Shown here: piece by piece, positions 15,831 to 21,890 of the stretch | Layout: each line of letters begins with the position of its first letter | Numbering within the stretch: position 1 is the first letter of the stretch | From: Vampirovibrionales bacterium | GTDB lineage: Bacteria > Cyanobacteriota > Vampirovibrionia > Vampirovibrionales > Vampirovibrionaceae | NCBI GenBank assembly: GCA_016712355.1 | Contig: JADJRF010000009.1 | Span: 1-25,630 of the forward strand | Length of the DNA: 25,630 nucleotides | Direction: 5' to 3' | Position numbers and translations under genes: made by a program | The notes under the pieces: model-generated | What the model was told of the DNA's origin: nothing | Database searches by the model: none | Seen by the model: the letters and a program-made list of their open reading frames with translations, nothing else

Positions 15831-17323
15831 GCCGCTTGATCCTGTACTGGAGCCTCTTGTGGCGTTTGCTGTTTCGGCTGCGAATCCAGCGGCGGGCGCA
15901 CGTCCAGCGGGTCGGCCATAAGCTGCGCGTCAACCGTTGCTGGGTCTCCGCCCAAGTCTCTAATAACCTGCTGTCTGCTTCTAAAGCCGGCCTCGACCAT
16001 GGCTTGAAATGCTTCGATTTCTTTCTTTGGATCGATCCACGGGATTTGCGGCGGGCGGATTTCAGGACGATAGAGACTCATCTCATCAACGCCGGCCGGT
16101 ACGCGCAACAGACCGGAAAGCCGAGACGCATCAATAAATCGACGCCAGACCGGCAAATAGAATTTCTCGCGAAGGTAGTCAAAGATACGGCGATAATGCG
16201 CAACCGTCTCAACCAGTTCTTGCCGTTGCGCGGAATACGTGCCGTTGTAGTTCTTGGCGATACTGGAAAATCTCGTGCCGGTCCCGGACGCAATGGCCCG
16301 CAGTTGTGAATTGCGGAATAGCTCAAGATTCGGATTCGGGCGTTTCGAGTCGATAACGCCGACATCCTCACCCGGCTGTAATCCGTCGAAGATTAAACCA
16401 GGTTCCATTGAAAATGAACGGCTCCCGGTTTGGCTCTCTTCGCCAGTCGTAGTGACGGTATCCGATAGCGCCGAATCGCGCTTGATGAAAGCAGTGAGTG
16501 CGGCGGCAACTCGCGCGGCAATTCGCTCGCTCTCTTCGTAATCTTTCAGATCATCCAGCCGGGTCAGCACGCCATGGAAAATAGATACACCGCGCGTTTG
16601 GTGTAGCCGTTTCACCAATTTAAGGTGCACCACGTTTTCGGCGCGAAGAAAAACCGTATCGAATCTTGAGCCGGGAAGAATCAGTGAGCCGGGATGCTGC
16701 TTGAGAACGTAATAGCCAATCGCGCGACCCCAGCCGTCTTTTTGCACGCCGTGAACGATCAGCCGAGATGCGTCGGTTAGATCGAAGGGCACAAAATCAG
16801 ATTCGAGCCATTCCAGCGCATAAGGGATTCGGCTGGTGTACGGCGCAACGGGCTTATTGACGTGTTGAGCAAATACCTCTCCATCCCGAAGAAAAGAGCG
16901 ACAGACAATCCGCTCCATTTCGCTGCCTGGAAGTTCGCCGGTCACTTCTGGGTATTGCCAAAACTCTTCCCACAACTCGGCAAGCTGCTTATTGAGGTCC
17001 GTCGCCGGATCGCGAGTGCGCGCATTTCTGGCCATCGGCTCGATACCTGCGCCCGCGCCGATGATGTTCGTTACCAGATCGTCAAGGATGCCAATCGCTA
17101 GATCGTGGTTTTCGTCCAGCCACCGGCCATACTCGCGCAAGTTGCCCTTGGCGCGGTCCATGACAGCATCCGCGCTTGCCGAGTTGCCGCGCCTTGGATG
17201 CTGAGAGGTAGCGGTGGCGGCGTCGTAGTAGCGTTTTGCGCTGGCCAGCCGTCCGAGTGCCAGCATCCGGGAAGCCGCCCAGGACGGCGCAACGTAGGCA
17301 ATCAGACGGGTTAGCGCGTCCAT
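15827..17323 (-). CDS. Portal protein, lambda gpB family
   Basis: 498 residues, close to lambda gpB (533). It forms the dodecameric ring at one capsid vertex through which DNA enters and leaves. It begins MDALTRLIAYVAPSWAASRM. Typical elements are ARTRDPATDLNKQLAELWEE, ERIVCRSFLRDGEVFAQHV, ESDFVPFDLTDASRLIVHGV, and the SSIAKNYNGTYSAQRQELVE segment that is highly conserved in gpB-type portals. The C-terminus (PKQQTPQEAPVQDQAA) is disordered. The start overlaps gpW by 13 nt, and the stop overlaps the protease-capsid start by ATGA. Confidence 0.93.
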   Translation of the reverse strand: MDALTRLIAYVAPSWAASRMLALGRLASAKRYYDAATATSQHPRRGNSASADAVMDRAKGNLREYGRWLDENHDLAIGILDDLVTNIIGAGAGIEPMARNARTRDPATDLNKQLAELWEEFWQYPEVTGELPGSEMERIVCRSFLRDGEVFAQHVNKPVAPYTSRIPYALEWLESDFVPFDLTDASRLIVHGVQKDGWGRAIGYYVLKQHPGSLILPGSRFDTVFLRAENVVHLKLVKRLHQTRGVSIFHGVLTRLDDLKDYEESERIAARVAAALTAFIKRDSALSDTVTTTGEESQTGSRSFSMEPGLIFDGLQPGEDVGVIDSKRPNPNLELFRNSQLRAIASGTGTRFSSIAKNYNGTYSAQRQELVETVAHYRRIFDYLREKFYLPVWRRFIDASRLSGLLRVPAGVDEMSLYRPEIRPPQIPWIDPKKEIEAFQAMVEAGFRSRQQVIRDLGGDPATVDAQLMADPLDVRPPLDSQPKQQTPQEAPVQDQAA

Positions 17324-17559
17324 GTCGCCACCGCGTAGGGCTTCCCAGTTGCCGATCCCGTGGCCTCAGCGATGGCCGCTTGGAGTTGCCCGATATAGGC
17401 TTTGAGTCGGGGGAGTTCTGCTGGGGAGAACGATAGGCGCTTGTCGCCGGTCGCAATTGTGACCGCGCGCTTGCCGATGGCAAGTTCCTGCATCGCGGTC
17501 TGAGCATCGCTCAGCCACGTTTGCAAGGTTGCTACGGGGATACCGGTAAATATTGACAT
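17311..17559 (-). CDS. Head-to-tail joining protein gpW-like
   Basis: 82 residues from ATG at 17559 (MSIFTGIPVATLQTWLSDAQ), somewhat longer than lambda gpW (68). The motif AMQELAIGKRAVTIATGDKR, then SPAELPRLKAYIGQLQAA, matches the gpW pattern (helix, GK-R hairpin, helix). gpW binds the portal and closes the filled head. It lies directly upstream of the portal with a 13-nt overlap. No Shine-Dalgarno is evident: the start codon lies inside one arm of a perfect 12-bp inverted repeat. An upstream TTG could add six residues. Confidence 0.8.
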   Translation of the reverse strand: MSIFTGIPVATLQTWLSDAQTAMQELAIGKRAVTIATGDKRLSFSPAELPRLKAYIGQLQAAIAEATGSATGKPYAVATWTR

Positions 17560-17593
17560 TCCATGCTTACAACACAAAAAAATGGAATGTCAA
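17553..17593 (-). repeat. 12-bp perfect inverted repeat around the gpW start
   Basis: TTGACATTCCAT (17553-17564) is exactly repeated inverted as ATGGAATGTCAA (17582-17593), with a 17-nt T-rich spacer. The gpW ATG lies in one arm. As RNA it would hide the start in a hairpin; as DNA it could be an operator. Both arms also read TTGACA, but no good -10 follows at 17 nt. Confidence 0.7.
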
Positions 17594-17598
17594 GCATC

Positions 17599-17621
17599 AA
17601 AAAACCCGCTACGAGAGCGGG
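17599..17621 (-). terminator. Rho-independent terminator after the ParB-like genes
   Basis: On the minus strand CCCGCT-CTCGT-AGCGGG is followed by TTTTTT. It closes the ParB-like unit 58 nt past its last stop and lies before gpW. Late-operon transcripts from terL would have to read through it, as in lambda-type Q antitermination. Confidence 0.8.
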
Positions 17622-17648
17622 CTGCATGGACGGTGCTGCAAGTTTAAC

Positions 17649-17665
17649 TGTGAGGATTTCTCACA
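17649..17665. promoter_or_regulatory. Dyad TGTGAG-N5-CTCACA, possible operator
   Basis: A perfect 6-bp palindrome with a 5-nt centre just after the second ParB-like gene. It has no U-tract, so it is not a simple terminator. It could be a binding site for one of the adjacent DNA-binding proteins, or it could fold with the terminator 28 nt further on. Confidence 0.35.
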
Positions 17666-17678
17666 TTTAAAAGCAGCC

Positions 17679-18455
17679 CTACTTCTTGGGATTTTTTACC
17701 GCGTTTCGGCGATTAGCCGCCTCTTTAGCCAAAAATGCAAGCGGTATCCGGGTCTTCCTGCCGCCGTAATTGTAGACCTGCTCAATAACCACAAGATAAG
17801 CATCCCTTGACACCTGCGCGGTCATCATCCCAGAATGGGCCTTGACCCTAGAAATAAATATATCCTTGTCAAATCCATCAACCCTGCAAACTGACGATAA
17901 AGCCTGCACGAATGCAAAATGTCTTGCGAACCTTACGCCATGCTCCGCGCAAGAAATCGCCAAAAACGCGACATCATAGGCGTGTTTTTCGTCGGAAACC
18001 TTATAAGTTCCAGCCTTAAACCTGTTGTTCTGGTTGCCATTTGCGGTTGTTTGTCCTGCCAGCATGGCGATGGCGCATTGAATAGGTATCCCGGTCAATT
18101 CAAGATAATTCTTGACCTTGATATAGTGTTCGCTGCCAACTCGGCAATAGCTGGCCAGATAGTCTTGTAAGGTCCAAGGCCGCGTAGCGACTTCGAGTTC
18201 TTGGATCGTCTCTCCCTGATCTTCGGCAACCACGTACTTGCAGGGAATTCCAAGTTTTCTGGCAACGTGGAATCGATGATGCCCAGCCTTGATCTTCAGC
18301 TTTCCGCTGCCGTTTTTAACAACGTGCATCGGGTACGGATCAAGCCAGCCATAGGCCAGCATGGACCGCTCAAGCGCCGTGGTCTTGCCAATGTCCCGGT
18401 TGAAGTCAAACAATTCAAACCGGTCGTAGTTAGTAGTTTCCTGAATGTTTGCCAT
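17679..18455 (-). CDS. ParB-domain phage protein 2
   Basis: 258 residues from the ATG at 18455 (MANIQETTNYDRFELFDFNR), chosen because AAGAGG lies 10 nt upstream and the earlier frame has no start signal. Residues 10-80 form a ParB/sulfiredoxin-like N-terminal domain with LKIKAGHHRFHVARKLGIPC, the nucleotide-binding G-x-x-R motif. The region RPWTLQDYLASYCRVGSEHY continues a phage-specific ParB-like pattern, followed by an all-alpha segment that could include an HTH (ELTGIPIQCAIAMLAGQTTA). ParB-like proteins bind CTP and DNA sites in partition, but phage versions have poorly known functions. It is 14 nt downstream of ParB-like 1 and followed by a terminator. A ParA is absent, so classic partition is unlikely. 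Confidence 0.7.
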   Translation of the reverse strand: MANIQETTNYDRFELFDFNRDIGKTTALERSMLAYGWLDPYPMHVVKNGSGKLKIKAGHHRFHVARKLGIPCKYVVAEDQGETIQELEVATRPWTLQDYLASYCRVGSEHYIKVKNYLELTGIPIQCAIAMLAGQTTANGNQNNRFKAGTYKVSDEKHAYDVAFLAISCAEHGVRFARHFAFVQALSSVCRVDGFDKDIFISRVKAHSGMMTAQVSRDAYLVVIEQVYNYGGRKTRIPLAFLAKEAANRRNAVKNPKK

Positions 18456-18469
18456 GATACAATTACCTC

Positions 18470-19246
18470 TTAACGGTTTTTTTCGATCCACTTTATGACC
18501 CCATCCAGGGCGCTATCCCGGTTGGGGTCTTCTTTCTTGATGCGCTTTAGTTGTTCGATAGCCATGACTCCGTATCTTGGGGCATCGTAAACCTCGCCGT
18601 TCACAACAACATGCCGCTTGGCGGTTTGCGGCGTTTTGGTGCCGCCCCCCCTATTTGCCGTGTAGGTTCTTTTCGCCTTCGTTGCCTTGTCTCTCTGCAC
18701 CTCTTCCGGTTCGTTGGCCAGTATCGCCGCCGTCGATACCGCTATCCGCCCCTCCTCGACAGCCTCAATCAGTTCTGGCACACCTTTCTCCAAGACCTTC
18801 GTCGCATGATCGACGCTCTTCCCAGACACTCCAAACTCCTTCCCGGCGGCATCGCGGGCATCGCTGGACTTCTTGATCGCTTCCGGTAAATTTACCGGAA
18901 GCGTTTGACCGGGGGCCGTCTGGCCGTGACCCTGCCGCTCCCTCGCCTGCTTGTCGTAGTAGCCCCGGAAGCGGGCGGCGACCATGGAAAGCTGCGATGG
19001 GGTAAGGTGACGGCGATAGACGTTCAGCGACTTCACATAGCCAACCGGATCATCAGGATTCACCTCGACCGTTTTCGGTGCAACGCCGGCGAGCGCGCAA
19101 GCCTGCCATCGCCGCCTGCCGTCCAGTATCTTCCCATCGTACAGTTCAATCGGTATCTGTTGACCGTTTTTTGTGATGTCTGCGGCCAATGATGCAATCG
19201 AACCTTTCTCCATGGGGAGAATGTTTGCAATCTCATGGAATTCCAT
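18470..19246 (-). CDS. ParB-domain phage protein 1
   Basis: 258 residues. Residues 1-75 are a ParB N-terminal domain: SIASLAADITKNGQQIPIEL, then DGKILDGRRRWQACALAGV with the ParB box (GxRRxxA). At 85-105 RRHLTPSQLSMVAARF resembles the KorB/ParB central helix, and at 125-165 DARDAAGKEFGVSGKSVDHA is a helix-turn-helix. The C-terminus is basic (TKAKRTYTANRGGGTKTPQT). The ATG has a strong GGGGG site that overlaps the stop of the xis-like gene 2 nt upstream. The domain order ParB-HTH matches plasmid/phage ParB-like regulators. Function in this phage is unknown: partition, transcription control or DNA modification are all possible. Confidence 0.8.
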   Translation of the reverse strand: MEFHEIANILPMEKGSIASLAADITKNGQQIPIELYDGKILDGRRRWQACALAGVAPKTVEVNPDDPVGYVKSLNVYRRHLTPSQLSMVAARFRGYYDKQARERQGHGQTAPGQTLPVNLPEAIKKSSDARDAAGKEFGVSGKSVDHATKVLEKGVPELIEAVEEGRIAVSTAAILANEPEEVQRDKATKAKRTYTANRGGGTKTPQTAKRHVVVNGEVYDAPRYGVMAIEQLKRIKKEDPNRDSALDGVIKWIEKNR

Positions 19247-19248
19247 GC

Positions 19249-19437
19249 TTACCCCCTTTTATTCCTATGAGGCAATACGCAAGGCGGTCCATCATCAGAA
19301 ACTTCAATAACCCATGTTCCCCGCATTTCCCCTCCTATCTTTTTAGCGCCCGGTATGCGACCGGCGATTAGCAGTTGCTGGACTCGTGTCCGACATACGC
19401 CTAGCCTTCGGCTCGCTTCCTTCGTATCTATCAGCAT
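19249..19437 (-). CDS. Excisionase/MerR-like small HTH protein
   Basis: 62 residues starting MLIDTKEASRRLGVCRTRVQ, then QLLIAGRIPGAKKIGGEMRG and TWVIEVSD. This is the HTH_17 pattern (helix, SRRLGVxxxxVxxLIxxGRIPGAxKxG, wing) of phage excisionases and regulators. AGGA lies 9 nt before the ATG, and a sigma70-like promoter lies 37 nt upstream. First gene of the ParB-like unit, so it may regulate that promoter. No integrase is present, so excisionase function is unlikely here. Confidence 0.8.
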   Translation of the reverse strand: MLIDTKEASRRLGVCRTRVQQLLIAGRIPGAKKIGGEMRGTWVIEVSDDGPPCVLPHRNKRG

Positions 19438-19473
19438 CGCTGTTTATCCTATCTCAAGTGATTGGATTGTGCA

Positions 19474-19502
19474 AGCATAAAACAAATAAGAGTATCAGTC
19501 AA
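19474..19502 (-). promoter_or_regulatory. Sigma70-like promoter of the HTH-ParB unit
   Basis: TTGACT (19497-19502), 17-nt spacer, TATGCT (19474-19479) on the minus strand, directly after the terminator of the H-NS-like unit and 37 nt before the first ATG. Strong match in a position where one is expected. Confidence 0.7.
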
Positions 19503-19521
19503 AACTTAAAAGCAAGGCATT

Positions 19522-19543
19522 AAAAAACCCGCAATGGGGCGGG
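19522..19543 (-). terminator. Rho-independent terminator after the H-NS-like genes
   Basis: On the minus strand CCCGC-CCCATT-GCGGG is followed by TTTTTT, 22 nt past the second H-NS-like stop. It separates this unit from the HTH-ParB unit. Confidence 0.82.
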
Positions 19544-19564
19544 TCTGGATATGCGACGTGTCGA

Positions 19565-20026
19565 TCAAAAACCCGGATCGTCCGGCGAACCCAGCGTGGT
19601 CGGCTGATCGATCAAGAAATCCTCCAAGCTGGCACCGGCTTCCAGCTTTTCCTTCAACCAACCGGGTTGCTTGCCTTTCCCGGCCCAGGTGCATTCGGGC
19701 TTCGCTGGGTCTTGATACTTCGGCTTTGACGGGTTGGCCATCTTCACCGGTGCCGGACACAGCGCGGCGAGTTCGGCTTCAGTTGCCGCCGTTCTGGCCT
19801 TGTCGGCTTCGACTTGGGCTTTCAGTTCCGCGATGCGCTCTTCGCGCTTCTGTTCCAGCATCGCCTGGACCTCTCGGCCATATTCATCGATGGAATCGGC
19901 GATATACCGAAGATCGCCGAAGTTCATATAGTCCAACGGCGGCAGAACGATATGGCGCCGATGATCGATGGATTGCGGCGCTGGACCCATAATGTCATTT
20001 TCCCCATATTCGCGTGCTTGAATCAT
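19565..20026 (-). CDS. H-NS-family protein 2
   Basis: 153 residues. The C-terminal 55 residues carry the H-NS DNA-binding fold: KPKYQDPAKPECTWAGKGKQ, then PGWLKEKLEAGASLEDFL (consensus Y-x-x-P-x-x-x-x-T-W-x-G-x-G-x-x-P-x-W). The Q/RGR-type minor-groove loop is GKGK. Residues 35-95 form a coiled-coil oligomerisation region (MNFGDLRYIADSIDEYGREV, then EQKREERIAELKAQVEADKA). The first 33 residues (MIQAREYGENDIMG...) are unusual for the family. The start is fixed by GGAGGGG overlapping the stop of H-NS-like gene 1 three bases before the ATG. H-NS proteins silence AT-rich DNA; in a phage they may silence its own accessory genes or interfere with host H-NS. Confidence 0.82.
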   Translation of the reverse strand: MIQAREYGENDIMGPAPQSIDHRRHIVLPPLDYMNFGDLRYIADSIDEYGREVQAMLEQKREERIAELKAQVEADKARTAATEAELAALCPAPVKMANPSKPKYQDPAKPECTWAGKGKQPGWLKEKLEAGASLEDFLIDQPTTLGSPDDPGF

Positions 20027-20029
20027 TGC

Positions 20030-20326
20030 TTACCCCTCCACCGGAATCAAACAGGCTTCACGCCCCACCACATCCACCCACGCTGGCGCTTTACCGCGCC
20101 CGGTCCAGGTCTGTTCTGGATTTCCAGGATTGCGAAACTTCGCGGGCCGCGAAGACTTAACCCGCTTTTTCTTCTCTTCCGTCTTCGCGGGCGGCTTCAT
20201 CGCTAGCAGTTCGGCGCGGCGAGCATCGAGCTTTGCAAGCTCTTCATCGAGACGCTTCAATAGCTCGGCCTCGATTTCTTTTGCCTGAACCAGTAGTTCA
20301 TCAGTTGTTGCCATCGTCAAATCCAT
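20030..20326 (-). CDS. H-NS-family protein 1 (short)
   Basis: 98 residues from an ATG with AAAGG 7 nt upstream (MDLTMATTDELLVQAKEIEA; a second ATG at codon 5 is weaker). Residues 5-45 are a single coiled-coil helix (ELLKRLDEELAKLDARRAEL). Residues 50-65 are a Lys-rich linker (KTEEKKKRVKSSR), and residues 62-90 the H-NS DNA-binding motif PAKFRNPGNPEQTWTGRGKA, then PAWVDVV, with the RGR-like GRGK loop. Slightly shorter than host H-NS (about 137). First gene of a two-gene unit with its own promoter. Only about a third identical by eye to gene 2, so an old duplication or two separate gains. Confidence 0.82.
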   Translation of the reverse strand: MDLTMATTDELLVQAKEIEAELLKRLDEELAKLDARRAELLAMKPPAKTEEKKKRVKSSRPAKFRNPGNPEQTWTGRGKAPAWVDVVGREACLIPVEG

Positions 20327-20366
20327 TACATTACCTTTCTGTAAGCGCCGAATATAGCGCGATTAC

Positions 20367-20395
20367 AATATAGGAAATCGGATTAATCTTTGCAA
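20367..20395 (-). promoter_or_regulatory. Sigma70-like promoter of the H-NS unit
   Basis: TTGCAA (20390-20395), 17-nt spacer, TATATT (20367-20372) on the minus strand. It overlaps the end of the preceding small gene and lies 40 nt before the first H-NS-like ATG. The surrounding 60 nt is notably AT-rich, which would suit H-NS self-regulation. Confidence 0.6.
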
Positions 20396-20610
20396 TACCC
20401 GCGATTGCAATAAAAGTGATTATTCTCTTTTCCGCGCTTTCCGGCTTGCTCCCTGGACATAATCCCTGTAGCCAAGGCGCGGGCGATACCCGTTGCAGTC
20501 TCACCGAAACGCTCTAGCCGATGGTAGAGCGCTCCAGGGCTAATGTGATGGGATCGTGCAAGGTCTATGAATCGCCATCGATGTTGCTGGTATTCGATGA
20601 ATCGCGCCAT
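20383..20610 (-). CDS. Small HTH-like phage protein
   Basis: 75 residues starting MARFIEYQQHRWRFIDLARS. The core HHISPGALYHRLERFGETAT, then GIARALATG, follows the helix-turn-helix pattern of small phage proteins in which a 'xxISPxxLYxRLxRxG' helix precedes an A-rich helix. GAGG precedes the ATG by 8 nt. It overlaps the 3' end of the methyltransferase gene by 46 nt and is the last gene before the H-NS promoter. A DNA-binding role is likely by motif; target unknown. Confidence 0.6.
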   Translation of the reverse strand: MARFIEYQQHRWRFIDLARSHHISPGALYHRLERFGETATGIARALATGIMSREQAGKRGKENNHFYCNRGYCKD

Positions 20611-21890
20611 CGTTCGGCCTCGACAATGATCGTCCGGCAGTTTTCGTCAAATTCCACAACGTCAGACATTGGCCCGTGCTGGCCCCATGTCTTGACCGCC
20701 TTCCACCCGGTTTCCGTCAAAAGTTCTTGCAACTGGAAAGGGGTGTAATGCCGTTGATGAAACGGTGCGGTTTCCGGCGAATAGGGCACCACATTTTCGT
20801 TGGGGACGCTGATCAGCAGCCGGTCAGCGGGTAGCGACTGAAGGAGCGGCTTCGGGTCGTGAAGGTGCTCGATCAGCTCGAAAGCAACCGCCCAGTTGGC
20901 TGCGTATCCGGTCCTATATCTTTCATGAAGACACCGCCCATCCAGCTCTTCCTGAGAGTAGTATATTTTCTTGTGGTCATAATGTGATTCAGCGTAGTCA
21001 ATACTCTCTCGGCTATGTTCAAGAGCGATGATAGTATCAACAGCAGGCTGTTGCGCCATGATAAGGCTGCCGTAGCCGATACCAGACCCGCAATCAATGA
21101 CCATGCCGTGCACCTTGCTGGCTGCAAAAGCATAGCGGTATCGATGATCCGGCTGTATCTCTTCCAGCGTCTCGGCCACTTGCCGCTCTCCGGATAGGAG
21201 CGCCGTGGTTTCTTCGGTCCCGCCTTGGCCAGTCATCGCCCGGAAGCGGGCGCGATTGGCTGGAATCACCAGCGGATTGTCTTTGTACCCGTAGACGAAC
21301 CCGCGCTGATTGATGCCCAGAAAACCGGATTGTTCTGGAGCCATGCACACAAGGCCAGCGCGCTCCATCACGCCTACCCAGTAGGCCACGTTGACGTGGC
21401 CATCTTCGACCGCGCCGTTTTTGTGGTCGGCATAATCTGCGCCGAAGACCCGCAACTCCTTGACGCCGATGAAAGCCGCATAGACCACGATATACGCTAG
21501 CGAATTGTGCCACCAGTTCGAGTGTTGCGGCTGGATATTCTTTCTCAACCAATCCCAAATCTCATTCAACGGATACCGATATACGTGATTGGGCCAGCCG
21601 TCCGAGTTGTCGCTCGTAATAATCGGCTTGTTGTGCTTCCAAAGGCTAGCGCCGTAACGCGGGAACTTATCCGCTTCGCCTTGAATGTGGTCCATCACAA
21701 ACAACAAATCGTGGTTAAAAACATTGACGCCACGATTCAGCGTCCAAATCTCATCACAGGTTGTGACGGCTTCCGATAGATCGTTCTGAAGCCATGCGCC
21801 CGCATAAACGTCGCGGGACTGCCCTAGCGCAACCAGCGCAACGGTTTTAGGAGTGTTTCCGGTCGGATGTTGCCATTTTATCTTATCCAT
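20565..21890 (-). CDS. Two-domain protein: MptE/DUF115-like plus SAM methyltransferase
   Basis: 441 residues from the ATG at 21890 (MDKIKWQHPTGNTPKTVALV), preceded by AGGA. Residues 15-200: a Rossmann-like domain with ALGQSRDVYAG, CDEIWTLNRGVNVFNHDLLF and MDHIQGEADKFPRYGASLWK, plus HNSLAYIVVYAAFIGVKELR and VFGADYADH. This resembles the MptE-like/DUF115 group often found with glycan-modifying or phage genes. Residues 225-430: class I SAM methyltransferase with motif I VIDCGSGIGYGS, IALEHSRESIDYAESHY as motif II, and FELIEHLHDP. DUF115-like domains usually stand alone, so the fusion is unusual. Start overlaps terL by 13 nt, so it belongs to the late operon. Substrate (virion glycan, lipid or DNA) cannot be read from sequence. 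Confidence 0.72.
   Translation of the reverse strand: MDKIKWQHPTGNTPKTVALVALGQSRDVYAGAWLQNDLSEAVTTCDEIWTLNRGVNVFNHDLLFVMDHIQGEADKFPRYGASLWKHNKPIITSDNSDGWPNHVYRYPLNEIWDWLRKNIQPQHSNWWHNSLAYIVVYAAFIGVKELRVFGADYADHKNGAVEDGHVNVAYWVGVMERAGLVCMAPEQSGFLGINQRGFVYGYKDNPLVIPANRARFRAMTGQGGTEETTALLSGERQVAETLEEIQPDHRYRYAFAASKVHGMVIDCGSGIGYGSLIMAQQPAVDTIIALEHSRESIDYAESHYDHKKIYYSQEELDGRCLHERYRTGYAANWAVAFELIEHLHDPKPLLQSLPADRLLISVPNENVVPYSPETAPFHQRHYTPFQLQELLTETGWKAVKTWGQHGPMSDVVEFDENCRTIIVEAERWRDSSNTSNIDGDS

Noticed and set aside
13815..16309. Several 70-240-codon plus-strand frames over the portal and capsid genes
   Set aside because: All antisense to well-recognised head genes; Arg/His-rich shadow composition.
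17553..17593. Promoter from TTGACA in the inverted repeat
   Set aside because: At the 17-nt spacing the -10 would be GTAAGC, a poor match.
17499..17700. Possible attachment site or origin based on the clustered repeats
   Set aside because: Only one inverted repeat, one dyad and a terminator; no integrase, iterons or direct repeats. The data fit regulation better.
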